A program made the translations under genes and the position numbers. Shown here one piece after another: positions 41,357 through 51,500 of a stretch of 64,000 nt of DNA (position 1 is the stretch's first letter; each line of letters begins with the position of its first letter). Source of the DNA: Ricordea florida. Lineage: Eukaryota; Cnidaria; Anthozoa; Corallimorpharia; Ricordeidae. The DNA lies in contig OX453285.1 in the NCBI GenBank assembly GCA_949710005.1, forward strand, positions 1,964,797 to 2,028,796, read 5' to 3'. Below the pieces are notes generated by a model. It was not told where the DNA came from. It searched no databases and saw only the letters and a list, made by a program, of their open reading frames with translations.

Positions 41357-43228
41357 AGTCACTCTTGGGAGTGAAAGGGTTAAGGGATTTTTCAGGGTAT
41401 CTAAAGGATACTCACAAAAATCCCAAATTTAGAAGAGTGAGACTAGTTGCCACCAGGGTAACTTGGCTGGGAATTCCATACTTTGCCAAATTCTGGAATT
41501 TTGTGGTTATTCTTTCCAATAGTGGTATTTCGTCCTGTGATTTCAGGGGCAAGAGCCTTTGTGCCCTTCCTTCCACTACAGCTGCTACGCATTTTCCCCA
41601 GATCCAGTAAAGACTGGAATACTGCAGTCAGGCAATTATAAGAACTCACTTGAGAATCTTTTCAAACTTTGCAGTATCATAATAGGCATGGTTCCAAAAC
41701 AGCTTCCCTGTTCCAATCAGCGAGTTCTGCTCAAATATATCCACACTTAGTTTCCTATATGTGTGCTCACATTCATCCAGTGGTAATTTCTTGATTCCAA
41801 TAAGGAAAGCCAATATGGCCCCTGTAGATGAGCCACATATCAGATCAAACAGCTCATAGATTTCTTTGTTGCAGAGATCTTCAAGTCTTTTAAGAATTTC
41901 AATAGCAATCAACCCTCTGTTGAAAACAACAAACGGCAAAATAATGCCAGTTAGGAAGTTAGCTGGCAAAGGAGCTGGCCAGGTAACTTTTAACTGCTCT
42001 TTGCCTCTCTTTGCCAAGGTGGATAAGTGGGTAATTGTGATCAGAGGAACAATTCCCATAAGCAACTGCCATACATTTTGGTTTAAAGTTAGTTGGAGAA
42101 TTTGGTGTCAGATCAATTTGTCCAAGTTGATCATTTCTGTGATTCTCATCAACAGTTAGCAATACATTGCACTGTTCTTGCATGGAGAAGTTTCATGCTG
42201 ATCACTTCTGGAAGTGAAAGGGTTGAGAGAAGGGAGGAAGAAAGGCTTTGGCAGAAATGAATATTTCTTCTTTAATAACCCTTTCTCTCCCAAAAGTGAC
42301 CAATACACAACTTCTCCTCACAATTATTATCACTACATTGTCAGGATGACAGGTGATGAAAATTGATAAGACTATCAACTTACAGATAATGAATTGATCA
42401 AACAACAAATTCTCCAAACTAACAAGTAAGACAGTGTATCAGAGCTTGGGAGTGAAAGGATTAACAGACAGGCATAAGCCCTATAAATGTGACCTGGATT
42501 TCTTTATAAGCCCATACTTTATAATGCCATGATTAAGATAATGCACAGGTAAATCAATCTAATACAGCTGCAGCACTCATAATAAAGTATGAGATTTATG
42601 GAAATCTAGCCTTTAGTTACTGTAAACAATACAAAACATACCGGTAAGATTTCCTCACAGGTCCCTACTTCATTATGCATGCTGTAGGCATACGGTTTTG
42701 TTCTCACAAATGTTTGCACGCGCACTTCCCAAGACAATACAACTACAGCATGCATAATGAAGTATTGACCTGCGCGGAAATCTTTCCAACATACCTCGAG
42801 CCTCCACCGTCTATAGACAAGACTTTGATTCCTTTTCCTTTCACAGGGTCAACCCACCCTAGTAAAGTTAGTGCTTTTTGCGCCTCTTTGTGGACTTCTT
42901 TATTCCCTTTCTTCCTGATACTCAACAGAGAGCTTATCGCATTCTCTCTGATGGCCTGGCTTCTTCCTACACCTTGGTATCGCAAAATATGCTCGTTGAA
43001 TTCCTCTAATCGAATCAGTCTCGACTGTTCGCTTTTTGCTGTCCCCAAGGCGTGAACTAGAGATTTTGTGCGGTTTTGAATGCTTGCAACTGTCTTGATA
43101 GGGAAGTGAGGATTTCCTGGTATTTCTATTCCTGTTGGAGAGCTCCTGAAGGCAACTCTGGAAAATTTGCGCTCTGTTCTAGCCAGGAAGGAAGACCTTG
43201 CCCTTTTCAGCAAACTAAATACCGCCAT
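36448..43228 (-). CDS. PNPLA8: Calcium-independent phospholipase A2-gamma (patatin-like)
   Basis: Six coding exons on the minus strand: 43228-42795, 41916-41650, 40409-40352, 39262-39071, 37668-37470 and 36695-36448. Together they give 1398 nt (465 aa). The patatin core is complete: the glycine-rich loop SIDGGGSRG (about 138-146), the nucleophile motif GSSTG with Ser175, and the catalytic DGG with Asp318. Family blocks include LPLDECEHTYRKL, PKVAAVSTVVN, RASTAAPGFFEECKLGNDIHQ, VSLGTGRY, SATDTE and YFRWNPKM. The enzyme releases fatty acids from phospholipids in mitochondria and peroxisomes (family knowledge). The basic N-terminus (MAVFSLLKRARSSFLARTER) looks like a mitochondrial presequence. 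Compared with human (782 aa), the long N-terminal half is missing, and the C-terminus YRTT lacks the peroxisomal SKL. The start ATG is the only one near the core; another upstream exon cannot be excluded. Confidence 0.92.
36957..37137 (-). repeat. Dispersed repeat, second copy of the 1-240 element
   Basis: Starts ATTAACCCTTCACGTCCCAG and contains AATATTCACTGTTCATCAAC and GAACAGTTAGGAGAAAATGA, the reverse of the left-edge copy. It lies in the last intron of PNPLA8. Confidence 0.65.
37982..38178. mobile_element. Possible MITE with GAGAATTCT-rich core
   Basis: 'acagggttttcaataag' on the left and 'taatgaacaccttgt' on the right are a rough inverted pair. Internal GGAGAATTCT words recur. The ends are imperfect. 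Confidence 0.35.
38350..38715 (-). repeat. tRNA-derived SINE, minus orientation
   Basis: On the minus strand, a tRNA-like head (GTTAGCTCAGTTGATAGAGC, then a B-box-like GCGAGTTCAAAACCC) at about 38695-38620 is followed by a long body. It ends in an ATT-type tail at about 38355 (AATAATAATAATAATATAC on plus). It lies in PNPLA8 intron 4. Confidence 0.7.
39376..39680 (+). mobile_element. LINE reverse-transcriptase 3' remnant
   Basis: The frame reads HQYNTQTAFQYRSHFCRTN then IKKFSILYQGPKVWNSL, followed by a broken FKK-type helix. This is the conserved C-terminal tail of CR1/L2-type non-LTR retrotransposon polyproteins ('YNTR..H.CRTN..KFSI.Y.GP..WNSLP'). Only the last part survives, and a stop at 39607 breaks the end. 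It lies in PNPLA8 intron 3. Confidence 0.65.
39840..40300 (-). repeat. tRNA-derived SINE with amplified head, minus orientation
   Basis: The trinucleotide tail (AAT)n lies at 39840-39890. The body runs to about 40070. A tRNA-like head follows, with B-box GAGTTCGATTCCC (minus, about 40086-40098) and A-box-like TGGTGCAGTGG. The A-box end is multiplied (see 40133-40290). It lies in PNPLA8 intron 3, next to exon 3. Confidence 0.7.
40133..40290. repeat. 24-bp minisatellite inside a SINE head, 7 copies
   Basis: GCACCAACCCTG starts at 40133, 40158, 40182, 40206, 40230, 40254 and 40278. One spacing is 25 bp and the others are 24. In the minus orientation each unit repeats the SINE's 5' end, including TGGTGCAGTGG. 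Open frames on both strands here are repeat translations. Confidence 0.9.
40941..41385. repeat. Four-copy tandem array of a 114-bp foldback element
   Basis: TAACCCTTTCACTCCCAAGG begins at 40941, 41055, 41169 and 41283, exactly 114 bp apart. Each unit ends CTTGGGAGTGAAAGGGTTAA, so each copy is a hairpin with about 20-bp inverted ends, joined by a short GGGAGATAGTTTT linker. The copies look identical, so amplification is recent. It lies in PNPLA8 intron 2. The 145-residue repetitive minus frame is not a gene. Confidence 0.95.
42276..42464. mobile_element. MITE of the 'AACCCTTTC..GAAAGGATTAA' family
   Basis: Left TAACCCTTTCTCTCCCAA, right CTTGGGAGTGAAAGGATTAA. Internal GTGACCAATACACAACTTCT links it to 2927-3118. 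It lies in PNPLA8 intron 1. Confidence 0.75.
42648..42783. mobile_element. MITE family M1, copy 3
   Basis: AGATTTCCTCACAGGTCCCT on the left and GACCTGCGCGGAAATCT on the right, with the same CATTATGCATGCTGTAG arms. Its edge lies about 11 bp inside PNPLA8 intron 1 from the exon 1 donor at 42794. Confidence 0.85.
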
Positions 43229-45381
43229 TTTACATCAACCTAACAGGCACACGGTTTCACCTACATTTACAACCATTCTTTGCATTTTGGAAGTGAATTT
43301 GAATGCTTAGGTGGCTGTTAAAGAGGCTGATATCGTTTCTCCACAACAAAACCCAGTCCTCGGATTCATTCTTGCATTTTACACTATGTTCACGTTTTCT
43401 TGTCTACCATGTTTAAAAGATGGCGGCTACAAATTATTGATTGTTCCCAAGCCTTCGCGGGCTTCTTCACAGGAAACGCGTTGGGGTGGCACCTTGACCA
43501 ATGCGCATTCTTAATTGGTTAAAATAGGGCAGTTTTGGGTAGGTATTTCGGATGGTTAAAAAGAGGCCGTTTTGGTCGCTATTTTGGGTGGTTGTAGCTG
43601 TCGTAAGTCTCCCTTAGTTATAGTTTGCAACCCATGGAACAAAACTCGACTGTTTGCGATGGAGGGGGTTATACGAAAAGCGTAGATGGGCGGTTATGTA
43701 CATTGATAGAACGGTTGAATTTTCCATAACTTCATCGGAAAGAGGAATTAAGGTCGTTTGGCCATACGCCGTTTAGACTTCAGTACTTACCGCATACACA
43801 ACACAACCCAAGAAGATTAACTAGTCGAACTTTGCAAGTACCCAAGGGCACTATAATCTTCGGTTACATCGACTAACAAGTCAGAAGAAGGGACTGCTAA
43901 GCCCGCAGAAGGCGAGTCTAGTTAACTGAACTTCTAGAATGGTCTATTTGCTCGTACACCAATCAACTTTCCCTGTGTTGGCGAAACTAATTTTAGGAAG
44001 AACGAGCGACTACTGGAGAGAATTAATTGCTAGCAAAACATTCTTATCAAAACGAGATCAATTTCTTCATTCTCATAAGCTGTATGGTAGTCTAGAAACA
44101 TTTATTGCATTTATCGTACAGGACTGTTCCTAAAACAGAGCAATTTAAATTAATAACTTTTTTTCCATATTAAGACGAACCTGTATGAATGTGTCTTTTG
44201 CCGTATTTCTGACAATTTATAGTATTACAATCAATGTGTGGAAAATTGCGAGCACACTGTCGTCATTGGGTACATACGGCCCAATCTCCGCCTAACTATT
44301 ACTGCACAAAGAAGTCAGAGCAAAAGCTATTACATCGAAATTGCTCAGAAACGGAGTCATCCTCCAATTTTTTTGTTCTCGTGATAATTCTACATCTCCG
44401 GTTTGCTTTTTACATAAGGTAGAAGTGATTAACTCCTGCAAAATAAATTACAAACCGCACAGAATGGTAATCATTAAACTGTGTCCAACTAGCTACAGTC
44501 CTCTTAGCTCAAATATGCCGACATCCAAGTCTCCTCATGTATTCTGTACATTGTATATATTTTGGTTCAATAAATTAAATATATATCAAGTTGCAGTTTA
44601 GAATTAATGGAAGTTGCAAGTGTCATAATCTTACTGCATTATTTTGTATTGCATATTGAAGGAGAATTATGATGTCAGTCAACTGGCAACAGGACTTATA
44701 AAATGGTTGGCTTACGGTTTATAGCCATTTAACCAATAGAAACAACTGGGGCTAATGGAACGATCACCATCACTATGCAAATCAGCACAGTAAACAGATA
44801 AAAAACTAAAATAAACTTAAATACTTTAATAAAACTCTATTTTCCGAAGGACAGAATATTAACTCGCAGTGCAAAAATGCAATGAGCGAAATTGGTTCTA
44901 TTTAAACTTGGGACATGAATTCCAAGAATTGTTTTACAAATTGACATCCAGACAAAGCTATTATTTACTGCAATGCTGTAAAGTACTTTTAGTCTCTAGA
45001 AACTAAAACCTTTCCCAATATTTGACTTGATGCGAAATTTACAGTACAGCCACAAAGTAGAAGTGTTCTAGAACGACACATCAAATGCGACCAAAAGTAA
45101 AACGCAATTTTAAGTTTAAAAACTCAATTCGAAAACCTTTTGACCCTCATGCGGAGCCCAAATTTGCACCCTAACATTAAAGCGTCGTATTTTATTTACA
45201 GAAGTGACTGCTAAACAAATTTTCGTTAGGGTGGGGGGTAATTGTCCAATATACAGAAATTGAAATAATGATAATAAAAATTGGCCCTCCTGAGGCCGCC
45301 GCACTTAAGCGAGGCGGTAGAATTTCCTGTAATATTTCAAACTTAGTTGAAATTATGTCATGTGACGATAAGCTATCGATT
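43229..45381. other. PNPLA8 upstream region and 3' flank of the PDZRN gene
   Basis: AAGATGGCGGC near 43419, about 190 bp upstream of the PNPLA8 start, fits a YY1 site and may mark its promoter. On the minus strand AATAAA at 45191-45196 may be the poly(A) signal of the PDZRN gene. No further gene or clear repeat was found. Confidence 0.45.
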
Positions 45382-45496
45382 TTAAACCGTGGTCACGTGA
45401 ATCGGACCGACAGGAGAGCCGTCGGGGTTTCGCTGAGTCAAGTATTCTTGAACTGTAGTAAAGTCATCCAATTGCTTCTTGTTCATTCTTTTCTGA

Positions 45497-45537
<41 letters not shown>

Positions 45538-48500
45538 CGAACCGCTGCCCGTATACGGGCTTTCGGATTCCTTCTGCAACTGCTGCAGTTTCTGGATTTT
45601 CTTTCGGCGCGCTTCACGCACGCGTTCTAAATGTCGCCGCCTGTCTTCCCTTGGCCAATAGCGGCCCTGGTAAATTGTGTGCGTATCGTCATCCGTTGTC
45701 ATTCCCTTTCGTTCGTCGGTAATTTTCTGCGCTCGTTCGCGCAGCAACTTATTTCTCGCCTGCCTAGCTGGTGTCGCGGTTTTCTTGCGCACAAAGATCT
45801 GACTGCCGTCTTTTGACATTCGGACTTTCCACTCAATGTTCTGTTGCGAGCCATTAAGCGACTGATTATCGTTGGATGAACTCTTTTTTTTACTGCGCTG
45901 ATCGCTTCTGCCACCGAAACAGTCAGATTCTCCAATCAAGTTTATGTGTTGAATCGAGTCTTTATTCATTGCCTTTATATAAGACGCACGAATTGACCTG
46001 CTGACGGAGCCTAATTTGCCGTTTCGTTTCTGGTCCGAATGCCGGCTTCTCTCGCGCTCCGTTTTACAATCGTCACCGTTATTGTCTTTGTGGGATTCTC
46101 TTCCCTTCTTTCTCTCTCCTTTGCTCTTTTCTTTGTCTTTCCTAGGAGGAGAGCCGCCGTTTCGTGTAGGCGAAAGACAATTTTTCTTTGGCGATCCGTC
46201 ATTACGTCGATGTGAGCTGCTCTTCTCCTTCGAACTGTCTTTGTTATTCCGACTAGACTCCTTTTCGACCGCCGTCGGTTGTTCCCGAGATTTAGCCGAG
46301 TTGTTCTCAGCTGATCGGATAGGCGAAAACGGTCGTTCGCGCTCCTCTTTACCCCGTGACGAGGAGCTGTTTTTATGTTCCTTATCTTTCACTAAACAGG
46401 TATTCTTTTCCGACGCAGTTCCATTACAAATGCTCTCCTGCACGGCTTCCTCTCCGAGATCTTGCTCGGAGCTTTCGTCGTTCTTCGTGCTGTCGTCGGT
46501 TTTTCCGACGCCACTGTCCTTCTCGCACTTGTCGACATTCGTTTTTTCGCTAGTTACCGTGTCCCCACAATCTTCTTCCTCTTCTTTTATGACGCCGAAC
46601 CCGAAGCTGTTAAGATCGGCGTCAATCGGGTCGGCAAAACACCAGCTCTGTCCTCCTTCACTTCCTAGGAGTGTCGCTTGAACCTGAAACGTAAAACGCT
46701 CATGTTAGACTACCACTGTTAACGATTCTTGTATTCTTATAAAAAACTAAAAAATGTATCGGAATTACTGGAAACTTAAAAATTACCACTCAGTTATAAA
46801 TAGCAAGAAGCATATATGTAGACAAAAATAAAATTGCACTATGAAAACAATAACATTCATAGTGAAACCCTTCGGCGCTTTTTCAAGTCTCAGAAAATGA
46901 TACAAAGAAATAGAAGCGCGAGTTGTGTAAAAATAGATCTTTTCCTATCTAACATTTTAAGAAGATTTCTGACGAAGATGAACAGTAGCCAACGAAAATT
47001 CAGTAACTAAAAAAAGAGATCAGGTACAACCAAAAAGAAGCTGAAAATATTTTAAGCAGAAGTTATTTGATTAATTTTAACAGAGCGATCCGATCTGTCA
47101 ATACATTACGAGCAAGATTTGTTATATCTCTGTTAACACTATGATTAACCTGCCGCACAACCTTATTGTGCAACCTTATTGTGCAAAAGCCTGTCGGCTG
47201 AATGTTGTCCAGTGTTGTTACAAGGCGGTAGAGTTGATAAGTTTAATGAGTCTATTGTTGTTCTTCCTTTGACCAGCCACGAATTTTATCCAATTTGCGG
47301 TTAAGAAGATTTTGTACCTATTTCTGTTCTGTCTGCGCCAAAGTTGAAAGATTACTGAATTCTTCAGATATCTAAGAACAAAGTGTCATGTCTCTGAACA
47401 TCAAACAATAAACCAGGGCAGTGAGGCAGTGGCCTATTGCATCCGACTTAACCACAACTTACAGAAAAATGTTAGTCCAAAGAAGTTCTCTCGTGTAGCT
47501 CTCTATTTCTCATAATTTTTGTATCATTGTTGAGAATAAAAATAAAAAAAATGAGTTTCAATGATTTCATTACTTTAGGAAATAGAACCGCCATTACAAC
47601 AAATCTTAACATACTTAGTTTTGATGCTTGTCCCACAGAAAGAATTCACGTAGGTGAAAGAAAGGAAACCTCGTACAAGTTAGCAAAAAAACCTTAACGG
47701 AAAATACCATCGACATACAAAATAGGTTTGGTTCATGTACTAGAAACAATGATTTTACGGTACTGCACACAATTAAAGGCTTAACATGTTTAGCAGGATT
47801 TTTTAATCAAAATCCCCTTCTTATGAAATTTGAGAACTAGAACTTGCCCAAATACTGTGAATTTAGAAGGCTAGTTTGATCTGACGTCTAAGATGTATTA
47901 CACCAGTTGGGGACAAAATAAGAAACTAACCCAATGACAAAGAAAGTTCCAGTGTCTAAGTCATACTCTTGAAACTTTAGTGTTTTTCTCACAAAGAACC
48001 CATCATGGTTTTTCAATTCATGCAAAGCCAAAAAAAAAGGATTTCCTTCCAAAGAATTGGATTACACAAAAGAAATTTCGTTCTTTCATCAGGTAACTCT
48101 TCATTTGATCACGCGCACTTCCTTCAATGAGTGGAGCACTCAGGGATCTTAATTAACCACACTGTGACTCTTGCTCCGTTACATATGAATAGAAATAGGG
48201 TACTATGTCGCAGATTCCCGCTGTTTTTTATACTTTCATGAATAATTTAACTAATATAATGTCCATTTTTAAAAACAACATACTAATCTCCTTGTTTACT
48301 ATAAAGCAAATACCAGACAAATATTCAGTCACGCCATGTGACGATAGCACTTCTATCTGTGTGACTACCCGATGAAAAGAATTGGACAGAACTGTTTGTT
48401 TTACTATACAGTGTGGTTCTAACTTTTTCACTGATCTGTGGATTTAACCATACAGTGTGACCATTCTTTGAAAAGCTACTAAACAGTACTGTACTGTGGT

Positions 48501-51500
48501 ACTGTTCGTTTTACTATGCAGTGTGGTTCTAAGTTTTTCATCTGTGGATCAAACCATGCAGTGTGACCATTCTTTGTAAAGCTACTGAACAGTACTGTAC
48601 TATGGTACTATTTGTTTTACTATACAGTGTGCTTCTAACGTTTTCACCTGTGGATCAAACCATGCAGTTAACCATTTTTTTAAAACTGTACTGTAGTACT
48701 ATTTCTCTTGCTATAAAATGTAGTTCTTTCCTTTACATCTATAATTCCAATCATGCAACCAGTTATTTTTTGTTCAGTGTTGATTTTGGACGGTTTCCAG
48801 CTGGGATACATCTCAATTGTCTAAGAGTAGTAAAGTCTTTGCATGCCCATACAGGCGATATGACTTTCGAGAACTTAAATATTTTTACATCTACGAAAAA
48901 CAGAAGCCAGAACTCTGCATTACACACAGAGTAATGACAGCTGTGAGAACAGTAACAACGCTAACCGCCGTCACGCCCAACTATAAAGAGAGGTTTGTGT
49001 TATTTACAGAAACACGGCAGGGTTTGAACAAGCGGTCGAATCCCGTGGTGAAAGGCGTTCACAACGTACTGTGCTCAGCACGAAATGAAAAATCGTCATA
49101 CAAATTCTAAAAGATTAGCTGTTTACATAAACTGGTATTAGGGATGTTTTTATTCCACTCAAACGGATCACGCAAGGGTTTCGAACGTACCCAACACGTG
49201 CAGTTTTTACATCTACGTGATGGTAAAGCTTTTAAAGGAAACCGTCCAATTTTCTGTCATTGCTAAAATCTTAAGATGATTAGGTATTTTCAAACCCCGG
49301 GGAGCTGGAAAAACAATCTGCCCGGCACCAACTTTTCACAGTCAGTTTGACTCCACCGTTATACATTTTTGACGGTGAATTTTTTTCAACGTTTCAAACG
49401 ATTTACAGTTATAGAAACTGGGTTTGTTTTTCTGTACAGTGTGGTTCTAAGTTTTTCATCTGTGGATCAAACCATGCAGTGTGACCATTCTTTGTAATGC
49501 TACTGAACAGTACTGTACTGTGTTACTATACAGTGTGGTTCTAACTTTTTCATCTGTGGATAATACACAAGCAGTGTGACCATATTGTGACGTATGTGGC
49601 AAAAATGTTTGACCTTTTCTTTCTCTAACTGGGGTGAACTTTACAAAGAAGCTGAGCTGAAGATTTATTACACGTACCTCCTGAGCGGGTCGAGCAACCA
49701 GGAATTTAATTGTCGCAGAGCTCTCGTAGACCAGAGGTTCTATATCACTTATATGCGACACAGGGACATCATTGATCTGCGAACAGTGATAGAAGGACAC
49801 TACATAAGAATGTGACAACTTCCACAGGTCCACAACGCGTGCAAGTATTTTGTTATCTGGTAAAACTGGTACTCGTACATGGTATAATTTTTTTTCTCCA
49901 CGTCCAACAGACTTAAATAACAAAAAATTTTGGAAAGAAAAACATGAAAAGAACAAAATTACTTAGACAATAAATAGCAAAATCACTCTATTTTACCGCA
50001 TAACAACTTTGTTACAAATTACAAAAAAAAAAAAACTCGAGAGTGATTTCTGGTGTTACCTTTAAAACTTGATCCCACAGTGTTAACCTCCCATCCAAGT
50101 ATGCTACAGATCCCGGTTCAATCTAATAAACAACAGCCACATTCAAAAATAGCACTATTAGTTTTGACAAAGAGGACAAAACTGTTGACATTGAGCACAA
50201 CTAAATTTATTCTCCAACCGAATCATAAGGTTTTCCGACAGTTTCCGGGTCATACATGCGCACTGCGTAGAAAATGGCAGTGCAAATTGTAGTCACGTTA
50301 CTCTTCTGAGTTTAAAACAGCGTTCAGTACAAACTAGACTATTGGTTTTGCTGAGCATATAGCAAAAATCTAGTAAAAATTCAAAATCTTTTCGAAGCGG
50401 AGTATCATTCATTTCGACAAATAATTTAAGAGAAAACGTTTCACTGATTTCTTTCGTGATAAACTTCCTCTTCACGCATCAACGTACCTCACAAACGTAA
50501 ACTGTAGATTCGTCTTCTTCTCCGCAACAAAATGTTAACCCCAGATCGCTATTTGCGATCCAGAGTGTTATCTCCTAAATACAAAAGAAAAACAAGAAAG
50601 AATGGTACAGGTTAGAGCTACATTGTATGACTCGAAGCGGAAGTGTCAAGAGGCAAGAACCATTTTCGTTTACTCAAGGTTTGACTAGGACACTCAAAAA
50701 GTTCTTACTTAAAAAGTAGAAGCATATTTATATACTTACTTATTTGTTCATCTCGCTTCGCCCAATAAAAATATACACACAGAAAAAAGTATTGAAGAAT
50801 GAACTAAAGGCATGGTCTAAGAAATTGGAAACGTATCATGGCGGGGACTTCACAAGAGATGGACCCATAATTGCGAGCCCGTTTTATGACTCTTGAAGTG
50901 AAAGGGTTCAAAGTAACAACCACATTGTATGACTCAGGGTTTGACTCTGCGAGTGAAAGGGTTAAAAGATAAAACCACATTAAGGTTTGGGTCTGGAAGT
51001 ATAATGAACGACTCAAAAGAAGCGCACACTGACTGAAGATTAGACTCCGATGGAAAGAATTTCCTGCAAATTTTTAAGGAACTAAATTCAAATATCGACC
51101 AAATCTCGAGATTGCATATTGATTTGAGAAGGAAATTTCTAGTTGTGGATTTGAAGGTGTTGACAATCAACGACTCCACCATATCCCCACTTATCTAGAG
51201 CAATGTTCTTGACATGGCATAACAAAAATAAACGCTTTCCGAGAACTTTTCAAGTTATCACTTCGGATCAGCTGATTTCCGACGCACTTTCTCTTATCAG
51301 AACAGATCTTGAATAAGTGCCGAGAACCATCGATTTCGGGGTCAAACTGTCCTTTTTAAGAGACATGCACGACATCTATTTCCGCGTCTAATAAGACCCT
51401 CGGCCTCTGGTGGAACTCCTTTGATTGCACTCTTTTTTACCCCAATCTAATCTTAGATAGGTTGTCACCAGTGAACAAATCCCGTATTTCTGGGTCAAGA

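Noticed and set aside
46016-46681. 221-residue plus frame
   Set aside because: Shadow of PDZRN exon 8 on the opposite strand; Ser/Phe-rich because the true frame is Lys/Glu/Arg-rich.
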